Assembly: GCA_038501785.1 (NCBI GenBank)
Contig: JBAMJR010000083.1
Coordinates: 754,501-818,500, forward strand
Direction of reading: 5' to 3'
Origin: Myoxocephalus aenaeus
Taxonomy: Eukaryota > Chordata > Actinopteri > Perciformes > Cottidae
Length of the DNA: 64,000 bases
Shown: positions 35,513 through 47,500 of the stretch, one piece after another
Position numbering within the stretch: the stretch's first letter is position 1
Layout of the letters: each line of letters begins with the position of its first letter
Notes under the pieces: generated by a model
Database searches by the model: none
Seen by the model: the letters and a program-made list of their open reading frames with translations, nothing else
Told to the model about the DNA's origin: nothing
Made by a program: the position numbers and the translations under genes

Positions 35513-38500
35513 AAAGCATTGCCATGTTTCCCTTGTAAGAGTTCATAAGGACATGATGGTTTTACCTTCTTTGCACAAGCCAAAGTCGGCTATCCTGACG
35601 AAGCCGTCTGCATCCATCAGCAGGTTGTCCAGCTTCAGATCCCTGAGACGACACAGAGCGTCACAGCAGGCTGCCGTCATGCGGCCAGCAGGAATGCTGT
35701 TAGGAGAGGAGGACTCACCTGTACACGATCTGGTTCTGGTGGAGGAACTCCAGGCCGAGCAGCACGCAGGACGAGTAGAACCTGAGAGCAGAGAGCCATG
35801 AGAGGAAGAAGCATCCTGCGGCTTCATGCTTGAGGAGATGCTCACCGGGTCTGCTCCTCCGTGAAGACGCTGGTGTGGATGTGGGTCATGAGGTCTCCTC
35901 CGGGCGAGTAGGCCATCACAAAGCACACGTGGTCTGCAGTCTGGAAGCAGCCGTACAGGTTCACCAGGAAGGGATGCTGCGAGGTGTTGATCACTTCAAA
36001 GATCCTCTTCTCACACATGAGGCTGAACACACAGAGAGCTTCTATTGCGCCGTTCTACTCAGGACATCATTACTTTGACCAAACACCTTAACGATTGGCT
36101 ATTTTTTGATTATTTAAGTACGAGACAGCAACACGTCTAGCTTTAGGTTATGACATTACGTGTGCTTGTAATAACCCATCAATCACAATAATCTGGGTTC
36201 AGAAGGACGACATGTCTGCAACATGCCGCTAGAAACCCAGCGGGTAGCTTAGAAAGCAGCACCAAGCAGCATTAAGCAGCACCAAGCGGCACTGAGCGGC
36301 ACTGAGCGGCACTGAGCGGCACTGAGCGGCACTGAGCAGCACTGAGCAGCATTAAGCAGCATCAGGCAGCATCGAGCAGCATCGAGCAGCACTGAGCAGC
36401 ATCGAGCAGCACTGTGCAGCATCGAGCAGCATTAAGCAGCACCGAGCAGCATTAAGCAGCACCAGGCAGCATCGAGCAGCATTAAGCAGCATTAAGCAGC
36501 ACTGAGCAGCATTAAGCAGCACTGAGCAGCATTAAGCAGCATTAAGCAGCATTAAGCAGCATCAGGCAGCATTAAGCAGCATTAAGCAGCACCAGGCAGC
36601 ATCAAGCAGCATCAAGCAGCACTAAGCAGCATTGAGCAGCATTAAGCAGCATTGAGCAGCACTGAGCAGCATTGAGCAGCATTAAGCAGCACTGAGCAGC
36701 ATTAAGCAGCATCGGGCAGCATTAAGCAGCATTAAGCAGCACTAAGCAGCACTGAGCAGCATTAAGCAGCACTGAGCAGCACTGAGCAGCATTAAGCAGC
36801 ACTGAGCAGCATTAAGCAGCACTGAGCAGCATTAAGCAGCACTGAGCAGCACTGAGCAGCATTAAGCAGCATCGAGCAGCACTGAGCAGCACTGAGCAGC
36901 ACTGAGCAGCATTAAGCAGCACTGAGCAGCATTAAGCAGCATTAAGCAGCACTGAGCAGCATTAAGCAGCACTGAGCAGCATTAAGCAGCACTGAGCAGC
37001 ACTGAGCAGCATCGGGCAGCATTAAGCAGCACTGAGCAGCATTAAGCAGCACTGAGCAGCATTAAGCAGCATCGGGCAGCATTAAGCAGCACTGAGCAGC
37101 ATTAAGCAGCACTGAGCAGCATTAAGCAGCATCGGGCAGCATTAAGCAGCACTGAGCAGCATTAAGCAGCATCGGGCAGCATTAAGCAGCACTGAGCAGC
37201 ATTAAGCAGCACTGAGCAGCATCGGGCAGCACTGAGCAGCACTGAGCAGCATCGAGCAGGGCAGAGTGAGACCGGCTGTCTGGATGACGGGGCCGCCCCG
37301 TAGAGCAAAGCTGGCTCACTTTTAAATGGGAAGATCACCGTGGTAACAGATGCTGCATGCTAACCTGCTAGCAGGTCAAAAGAACCACTTTGCTGTTCCA
37401 AGCCTTCAATGTCTCCTGTGGTTTACCACAATAGAATACCGTATAATAAACAATAGAATAAAGTATAATAAACACTAGAATAAAGTATATAATACGACAT
37501 CATGGCAGCAGGAGTCACAAGCTTTCATCTCCAAGTCAGATGAACGGGTTTACTCTTCTGTTCCTCACTGTGTCATGAGAACAGACTTCATAAAACTATA
37601 GACTGTCATCTAGTAAAACCATTATCTCCACACTGATGAAGCTCCCTTTGAGTCGATAGACCTCATGAACTACTCCCTCCCCGGGACCACTGGGGCGCCA
37701 GGTAGCCAAGGAGAGCCACACTAAGTTGAACTGGCTCGGTGGTCCGGGCCCCCGGGGTGCGGGCCCCTGGTGCGCCCACACAGTCAAGCAGCAGGAAGGA
37801 GCCCGGCTCACCTGTCCACCTCGTCTCGCGTCACGATGTCTCCTTTCTTCAGGGCTTTGATGGCGAACAGTTTTCCGGACTTCTTGTTCTCTGCGAGCAG
37901 CACCTTTGATCCGTTACAGGAGGAACGGTGGAGGTTATGAAGATATGAAGATATGAAGCTGAATATGAGTCATAGTGCTTCTCCTGCTCTGAACTGCTGC
38001 AGGTGAACCAGGAAGAGGAGATGCGTACCTTACCAAAGTGGCCTCTCCCCAGAACCGAGACGCAGGTGAAGTCCTCCATGTGGAGTCCTTCCTCCCTGCT
38101 GCACCACAGGAAACACTCGTCAACACACGTTCACCTGGAGAACCCGTTCCTGTGGTTCTAAGAGAACCACTAAACACACGCTCATGAGCAGAACTTTAAG
38201 GCTGAGCAAACCAGAGCAGCGCACTGTGAGCTGAGTTCTACGACAGAGCGTCTTCCTGCAGCACAGGAACATGATGCCATCTGTGTATGAGAGCGTTTAC
38301 AGGGCCGTGTGGGGTCCATCATCATCATCATCACCACCACCACCACACTCTGACACCTCATGATAACCCAACAAAGGCCCGACTCGTCTCCGTGCTACTG
38401 AGTGACTTACTGTGCAGGACGTGAGGGATGCTGCTGGTCCTCCTGGTGGAGACAACAGAGATGAAGTCAAGCAGCAGAAACACCAGGACTGGAACTAAAA

Positions 38501-41500
38501 CACTACTTCAATCTAAGTATTATACAAACGTCATCTGGGAGTAGTCTGAGTCCTCCTGTCTTACCGGTGGAGAGTCCTTGGTGCTCTTTCTGGCGCGCTG
38601 TGGAGACCTGCCGGGTTGTTCCTCATCGAACTGTAGACTCACCACAGCCGGTTCTCTGAGGACCGGAGGAGTTAGTTAGTGAGCAGCGTCCATGTTCTGG
38701 ACTTCATCCTCTTTGAGCAAAAACCTGAAGTAGCGCTGATAGCGGCAGTCATTCAGACGCTGTTGTGGGACTACGGATAATATTATATACAGTATATTAT
38801 ATTAAATATAATGAACCCAGACACCATGGAGTTTGATGTTCCCACGTATGTGGAGTTTCCACAACAAGTATAAAGCAGAACTAGAGGTTATTTCATGGTG
38901 GATGAAGGAAACGGTAACTGTTTTTACAGAGATAAGCCACGCCTCCTTTCTGCCGCGAAAATGTGAATAACGTGAATGACGCGAATTAACCACATAAAGT
39001 CCAGCGAGTAAAGTCAGGCGAAAAAGCGTTGTGAAAATTATCAGATCTTTTGGTGTGACCTCACCGTGCTGGAGGGGTGCTGGCCGGCGGGCTGTCGGCC
39101 AGCGGGCTCGTGGGCTCCAGGGCGCTGCAGGGCGGCAGGATGCTCATCATCAAGCGGCCCCATGTGGCGAAGTTCATGTTCATCTGGGCCGCTCGCAGGA
39201 AGTCCTTCCCTGTGAGGAGAGACGGGATGAAGGAGATCAAACCTGAAGACTTGAACCTTTTGGAAACCACCCTATTTTTGGCTCTTTCCTCTAAAATGTC
39301 ATACCCAAACTAAAAAGGGTGCATCTCTGCAACCACTAGGGCTATTTGAATAATGTTGGTGTTATAGTAAAAGGTACACATGTGAGATGTTGTTCAGATG
39401 TGTAAATATCAGTCTATATGTTACTGGTTAAGAGTAAATGAAGATGACACACAGAACAAAATGAAAAGGTTTCAGGTCCGCCTATAAAAAAAAATCACTT
39501 TCAGGATGATTATTTCTTTGAAATGATGCAGCTGTAAGGTCCAACTCTAACCCAAATCATAGCACAATATGTGAACATTCACTAACCCAAACCATAGCAC
39601 AATATGTGAACATTCACTAACCCAAATCATAACACAATATGTGAACATTCTCTAACCCAAATCATAGCACATGTGAACATTCTCTAACCCAAATCATAGC
39701 ACAATATGTGAACATTCTCTAACCCAAATCATAGCACAATATGTGAACATTCACTAACCCAAATCATAACACAATATGTGAACATTCTCTCTGCAAAGGT
39801 TGACTTTGATAAAGTGAAGCCGAACAAAGTTAGAGAGGGTTTAGAACAGAGAACATTCAGGCGAGGACGCCAACATTTGCATTGGGACACCACATAATTC
39901 ACTTTATTACTTATGGTGTTCAATACATCCAAATACAGCAGTTTGGGGCTTTTTTTCATAAAACAAGCTATGATTTACAGTTTTATATAACAATCGCTCA
40001 GTCTGCCCTCTAGGGATTGGTTTCTATGCAAGTGGTGAGAAAAGATGGATTCACCTTTTTATGTTTTCATTAGCAAACTCATTTTATTAGTTTATTTCTA
40101 CAGCACATGTCGTACACAGTGTGCCTTACAGAAACTAAATAGAAAAGGACCATCCATTCATAAAATGGTAATAATCAGAGAGTAATATGATAAGATAATG
40201 TAAATACATTATAAAAACTCAATCACAGGAACATTTTAAACTGCTCCCACAGAAGGCGTTTAGCAAAGACTAACCGTCTTTAGGTTTTTAGAGCGAGTTG
40301 TTCATCAAGAATACTTCTCTTCTTAGTTTGGTTCTGGTTTAGAAGCAGAACCGTTTGTCTCAGCAGATTATTCATCTGCTGGAAACAAAGAGGGCCACAT
40401 ATATCACGATGATGTGGTCGTGAAAACACTTTAGCATCAGAGTTCTCGTCTTCTGAGAAGCTTCATTGCATATATTTTAGTGACTTTAGTGAAAGTACCG
40501 GACAGCAGAGAGCCAGTAAGCATTAACTGAACATCACTGATCCAAAGTGTCGATGATTTAAGACTTCAAACTGTTTCCTGGAGAGTTTAAGGATCACATC
40601 GTGACATTACAGTCAGTTTATTTCTAGATGGCATGTTTTCATGGCATAGTTTAGAATAAATAGTTTGGATTCTTTTCACTAATAAGCAAACTAATGCACA
40701 AATAAACATCACTTTTATGGTTTAGTGTTTGGCTCAAAGCGTTTAGTATTGATTGATTGGTTGGTTGATTGATTGATTGGTTGGTTGTTATATGATGTCA
40801 CTGGGTTTCCAGAGGCCTGTCTCACGAAGCTGGATTTCGTCTTAGCGAAGTAACTTCTGGATTAACCCTGGGTTTTCCGTCTCACGAAGCTGGTTCACTT
40901 CTTAGCGGGGTACGTTGCCCCGGTAACTTACGCTGAACGCCTAACCTGCTCCGGAGCAGGTTAAGTTCCCGGATAAGATCTCAGGGTCTATAAGACCGCC
41001 TACTGGCCAATCATTGTCTTGGAAAAACGGCCTGCCCATTTCTACAGAATCCCGTTGAGGAAGGAGCACGGATAGTAAGAGCAGCGCTCCAGAGAGCGTC
41101 TCTTCATCTGTTGCCTCCTCATGGCCGACATGAGAAGTGGCAAAAGATGTCTTCCTCTTTAATGCACGATCAGCACCAACAGATTGCTTGTAAGTGTATG
41201 ACAGTTTGAATTTACTGTTACCTCTATCACGGATGGCATTGGTCTAGGTAGCAGCGTGACCCTGAGGGTCTCACTATCCACTGTGGGGGGAAACCCCAAC
41301 CCAACCCACATGTTACTCAAGTTACTTTCACAATAGAAGGATAATTGTATAATATTGTTCACATCATACATGTAGCCTGGAAGATATTATAATAAACTTA
41401 CTGACCGCTTTGAACTATGTTCTTATATTTGGTTTTAACTTGCTCCCATGTTCTTTTAGCTCCACTGGGGTTGCAACTGAAATGAGGTTACATTGTTAAA

Positions 41501-44500
41501 ACGAAAAGATAATAAAAATAGGCACATACATTTGAGACAGTGATTTAATATTACAATCCCAGTAATTTATGCATTGACGGAGTCGGCGATTTTTTGCCAC
41601 GATTCCTTGCGGCTTCTGGCTGCTGCAGCAGTGTTGCTTTTTGCTTGTATTCTTTCTCTATATTTTTCGTACATTCTTAAGATTATGGTTTGCTCCTCTG
41701 TTGTAAAATACGTTGCTCTCGGCGGCTTCTCCATGGTGCACAATTGGTGTAACGGAGTTAACTCCGCCCCTTTTATGTGCACGAGCACAGATCTAGATGA
41801 GACGCTTCTGGGTTCACTTAACGAGTTGATAACCGGCTTCGTGAGACCAATAAGAGACCGGACATCTGGTTAAGTGCAGCTGGATAACTGAGGGAAACCC
41901 CGGGTATGTTAATCCAGCTTCGTGAGACAGGCCTCTGGACTCTTTACCTTTACGTTGTTGTCGTTGTGTGACTTCTCCTCATGACACCGTAAAGTCTCAC
42001 AACTAACGATCCTTAAGAAACACATAAATAACATCCAGAAACATCTGATGCAATATGAATAAATGCTGTTACCTTTTTCTTTGGGGAAAATCCTCCTCTG
42101 CCTCTGGAGTTTGGAGCGCCGCTCAATGACAGGATTAATGAACCTCACCTGGAAGTAAACAGCTGTTATGATTCATGTCAGACATCAGTGATGCAGTCAC
42201 ACCAATATGAACTCATTAACCTGCTGCTCGCTCCAATGATGGAAACATCAGAAGCACACTGATTAGAACTTTAGTTTCTTATGTTATTATTGTTTCACCA
42301 TAACAATTCAAGCTTGAATTCAAAAGTGACATCAACTCTGGAATGAGAACGGCAGTTCTCTAAGGAGCTAATGGGAAGTTATGTATTTTATCAAGAATAT
42401 GACATTTATGTTTTGACGTATGTAAATCCAAACATTCTAGTACACACAGTGTCACACACACTCTCTCACACACACACACACACAGTGTCACACACACACC
42501 TCGATGAAGAGCAGGCCCTGTGGCTCCAGCTGCAGACACATGCCGTGTCTCTGGTTGTCCAGGAACTCCTCCAGCAGCAGGAACTTCACTCCACTCAGCG
42601 CACGCCAGTCCCTCCAGTACACACAGATCTCCAGCTCCCTGGACTATATCACACATATTCACACACACTTAGTCCCTCCAGTGCAGTAAAAAAAATATTT
42701 AGGCCATTATTTTAGGAAGGTGAGGACATTCAGTCCCAGCGCTCCATCAGTCAGAGACTCAGTCAGTCTTCATGTTTCTGTCATGTGGATAACGTGTGAC
42801 TCAGTCAGTCTTCATGTTTCTGTCATGTCAAGTTCTTACCTTGGTAACCTCTGCCCGCCCAACTACCTGCCCCCTCGACCTCATCCCATCTTCCATTCTC
42901 CAGTCTATTGCTCCTGACCTTCTTCCCTTTCTCACACATCTTATCAACACCTCCCTCTCAACTGGCTGTTTCCCTGACTATCTGAAGGAGGAAGAGTCAA
43001 CCCTTCCCTTTCTTTACAAAACTCTGGAGCGAGCTATCTTTAACCAAGTATCCTCCTTTCTCCACCAGAACAACCTTCTGGACCCTCACCAGTCTGGATT
43101 CAAGGCCTCAACAGAGACCAGAACAACCTTCTGGACCCTCACCAGTCTGGATTCAAGGCCTCAACAGAGACCAGAACAACCTTCTGGACCCTCACCAGTC
43201 TGGATTCAAGGCCTCAACAGAGACCAGAACAACCTTCTGGACCCTCACCAGTCTGGATTCAAGGCCTCAACAGAGACCAGAACAACCTTCTGGACCCTCA
43301 CCAGTCTGGATTCAAGGCCTCAACAGAGACTGCCCTCCTTGCTGTCTCTGAGCAGCTCCACACCGCTAGAGCAGCCTCTCTCTCCTCTGTCCTTATCCTT
43401 CTAGACCTTTCTGCTGCCTTTGACACAATGAACCACCAGATCCTCATCTCCTCCCTCCAGGACCTGGGTATCTCAGGCACTGCGCTCTCCCTCTTCTCAT
43501 CCTACCTCAACAACCGCACCTACCGGGTAGGTAGGCTCCAGTAGTGGAGCCCTGAGGGACTCCACTACTGGAGTCCCTCAGGGCTCCGTCCTGGGTCCTC
43601 TCCTCTTCTCTCTGTATACCAACTCTCTCGGCTCTGTCATTCGCTCGCATGGCTTTTCCTACCATAGCTATGCCGATGACACCCAACTGATCCTCTCGTT
43701 TCCCCAGTCAGAAACACAGGTAGCAGCAAGAATCTCTGCCTGTCTGACTGACATCTCTCAGTGGATGTCCACACACCACCTGAAAATTAACCCTGACAAA
43801 ACTGAACTACTTTTCCTTCCAGGAAAAGGCTCTCCCACCCACGACCTGACTATTACCTTCAACAACTCAGTGTTGGCACCGACCCCGCCTGCCAGGAATC
43901 TCGGTGTGACACTCGACAGTCAACTCTCCCTGACTGCCAACATCACCGCAACTCATCCAGAATGCAGCAGCTCGACTGGTCTTTAACCTCCCGAAATTCA
44001 CCCACACGACTCCGCTCCTCCGCTCCCTTCACTGGTTACCGGTGGTCGCCCGTACCGTGCTACGAACAGATCGGGTCCAGTCTACATCCAGGACATGGTA
44101 AAACCGTACACCCCAGCTCGTTCGCTCCGCTCGGCTTCTGCCAATCGGCTTGTAGCTCCGTCACTGAGAGCTAAACACTCAACAAAGTCAGACTGTTTGT
44201 GTCCTGGCTCCTGAATGGTGGAACGAGCTCCCCATTGACATCAGGACAGCAGAAAGTCTCTACATCTTCCGTCGCAAACTAAAAACACATCTTTTTCGAC
44301 TACACCTTGAATAAGGAAGGTAGCACCGTAGTAGCACTTTAGTAGCATTTAAATGTCTCTTACTGATAGCACTTTGTAATTTAACTTTATTGAAATTGTA
44401 CTTTCTTGATTCTTGTTGTTCTGAGTTTGTACTCATGGTGGAATTGCACTTATTGTAAATCGCTTTGGATAAAAGCGTCAGCTAAATGAAATGTAATGTA

Positions 44501-47500
44501 ATGTGTATAACGTGTGACAGATGCAGGTGAGGCTCAGTCAGTCTTCATGTTTCTGTCATGTTTCAGATGCAGGTGTGGCTCAGCAGTAATGCGGTGCACT
44601 GACCCGGTCCAGCTCGATGCTGAAGCTCTGGCCCCAGGCCTCTTTGCCCAGCGGGCGCCAGTGAGTGTGACCCACGACCCGGTTGTCCACCTTCAGCACG
44701 GCACTTATCTCCGCTGAGACACACAGAAACAAACAGCTGTGAGGAAGTCATGAATACAGAGGTAGACAACATCAGCTGTGAGGAAGTCATGAAGACAGAG
44801 GTAGACAACATCAGCTGTGAGGAAGTCATGAAGACAGAGGTAGACAACATCAGCTGTGAGGAAGTCATGAAGACAGAGGTAGACAACATCAGCTGTGAGG
44901 AAGTCATGAAGACAGAGGTAGACAACATCAGCTGTGAGGAAGTCATGAAGACAGAGGTAGACAACATCAGCTGTGAGGAAGTCATGAAGACAGAGGTAGA
45001 CAACATCAGCTGTGAGGAAGTCATGAAGACAGAGGTAGACAACATCAGCTGCCATGAAAACACAGCATGGACAGATGCCTCCAGTAAGAAATGATATTCA
45101 CAGTACAACCAGCATAATTTTTTTAGAATTAAAAGTTATAGCTATTTTATAATTGTATTGTTTTTCACAAAGACACTACATGTATTATAATTATTTTTCC
45201 CTATTAGCTTAATTTCTCATTGCACAGCTCCTGTGTTCCTCGGTTGCTCTGCTTCCAGCCTGCAGCATGGCAGCATGGCTGCTGGTTAAGAGCTCATCCA
45301 ATCACATTTCACCTCTGTTTCTCTATGGAATCGAGAGCTGATTAAACTATATTACGAGGCCTTCTAGCATTATGGAATGTGTGTTCGCCACAGGGCCCGC
45401 GTGACCATTAACGTGCGCTGTGATTGGTCAGTGGTACTGCAGCAGTAGGTGGCGGTAATGCACCTTTTGTTGGATAAATCCGCATTAAAGAAGAACAAGA
45501 ACAAGAACAACAAGAAGCAGCAGTGAGGAACTACCTTGCCAATTCCACTTTTTTTTGGAAAATTTTTCTTCCTCCAAAGTGGGGCGTGACAAAACATTTT
45601 TTGAGAACCACTGGACTAAAGGGAAGTAGAATGGCCAAACCAAAGAGTTGCAGTGTTACTTACAGGACAGGTCCTCAGCCTTGAAGGTCTTGGCACTGGC
45701 ACTGCGTCCTGACAGGCCGGCTCTCGCCTTCGCAGACCTTCCATCGGAGAGGCTGAGCGCGGCGGCCGGGACGCCGGCCACGCGGCCGCGGCCCGGAACC
45801 AGCTCCAACAGGTCCTGGCAGCCCATCAGACAGACCTCCAGCCGGCCTGCAGGGAAGCCTTCCAGTTTCAATGCAGTCTTGAGAAAACATTAGCTTAAGT
45901 TGAATGGAAAACATTAATATGCTTGAGGAAGACACCGTTCTTGTTCTGATATCATGAAACAATGACATGAGAAGCTGTTCAGTGGAGGAAGAGGTACTCC
46001 AACCTCTTATACAAGTCAAAGTACCAGCACCAGAATGGATGAATGGATGCCGCCGTTAGCACCTTCACTACCTTCAGCCGTCATGTTGAGCCATGTGGAG
46101 GCAATATATATGCTCTGAATTACTTAGAGAACCGTTAAGTCATAGAACAGGACTATTATTGACCGTACCTAAGGTAACACAAGTACTCATCCTGCAGAAA
46201 GATGAGGCCCTTTTGACTGACAGAGGATCATTATAGAAGAAATTATTATTATTTCATAAATACGGATGCATCGATACATACATTGTACTGTTGGTGGCTG
46301 TGGTGAAGCTAGTTGAACTACTTTATATATTCATGTATAATAAGAACGCTCCCCAACATGGTGCCTATTCAGTCCAATGAGAACTGCTGGACTGGCGCAG
46401 AACTATTGTCCTTCTAGTCACATGACATCTATTGTCCTTCTAGTCACATGACATCTATTGTCCTTCTAGTCACATGACATCTATTGTCCTTCTAGTCACA
46501 TGACATCTATTGTCCTTATTTGATTAATAAAGTTAACTTTGTGCTCTCCTGCTTGCACATAGAGGCTGCTGCCATGTACGCCGTTGCTTTTGGACATTAC
46601 ACAAGAAGCTATCATATTTCTTAATCTGGAAAATTACTAAAGTTGTTATATAAATGTAGTGGCGTAAAAAATACAATGTTTCTCTCTGAAATGTATTGAT
46701 GTAAAAAGTGATACAATAGTAAATTGTATCTCAAGATTTGACTTAAGTAGACTATTTGAGTACTTAAGGGTAAATATACTGTGTTACTTTCCACCAATGA
46801 AGTTATTTAATGAAGAAATAAAATAAATAGCTATTGGAATATATGAATAGCAACCTGTTAGACTTGCTGGTTTGAAGAAAAAGGAGGAGGAGGAGGAAGA
46901 GGACGGCGTGCTGGACGGCGTCCTGCAGGAGGGCGGGGTTCCCAGCAGTAGCTCCTCCTTGATGGCAGCACGTTTGGGATGGTCCAGAGGCAGCTCACTG
47001 AAGCGCCTCTCCAGGGAGAGACTTAACAAATCCACCTTCTGAGACGACTCTTGCATGCGTGCCTGAGCCTGAGGATAAAAAGGGAATGGTCATTTCCATG
47101 ATATTAACTCGGCCTGCTAATGATATTGGAAAATGGGACCATCTCTGCAGATCTTACGTTGGTAACATAAGTGGTTACTTTAGATCAGTGATTCAAACTA
47201 CAATTCTGGAATCATTTGGGATCAAGCGAGGAGCTGTGCTACTCCTGAATAGTATAGATCTGACCAAAACAGATAACTTCATAATATGTTTTATGATGGG
47301 CTACCAGTATGGCACTGTCATATAAATATACCTTGTTTAAATGCAAAACTGTGAACATCTCCAAGTATTGGCACTATTTCTCCAGAGGATCAGGCTAAAG
47401 TCCATGCAGCTGCTTCAGGAGGAGCTTCACCTCCGTGTGTTACAAGCAGTTCCTCTTCACTGTCCCATCAAAGCACATGACTCATCTTCTTCTGTCTTTG

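Larger units (their letters stand above)
34386..38098 (-). other. pkn3 kinase domain and AGC tail exons (14-22)
   Basis: Glycine loop LGRGHFGKV (about 591-599), catalytic lysine in FAIKALKK (about K614), catalytic loop YRDLKLDN (D about 710), DFG at about 728-730, activation loop TTTFCGTPEFLAPE (PDK1-type Thr about 744) and tail turn motif LTPP (T about 886). The hydrophobic motif is FADFDF (about 902-907) with Asp where many AGC kinases have a phosphorylated Ser/Thr, as in other PKNs. The protein ends four residues later (SFMS), shorter than the human tail. All catalytic residues are present, so an active kinase is expected. Confidence 0.92.

Noticed and set aside
44563..45108. 181-codon - frame and 114-codon + frame
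   Set aside because: Eight copies of a 39-bp unit (13 codons) keep several frames open; the stretch is pkn3 intron next to exon 8.
47059..47325. 88-codon + frame in pkn3 intron 5
   Set aside because: No recognisable family and antisense to pkn3, overlapping the edge of exon 6; most likely chance.
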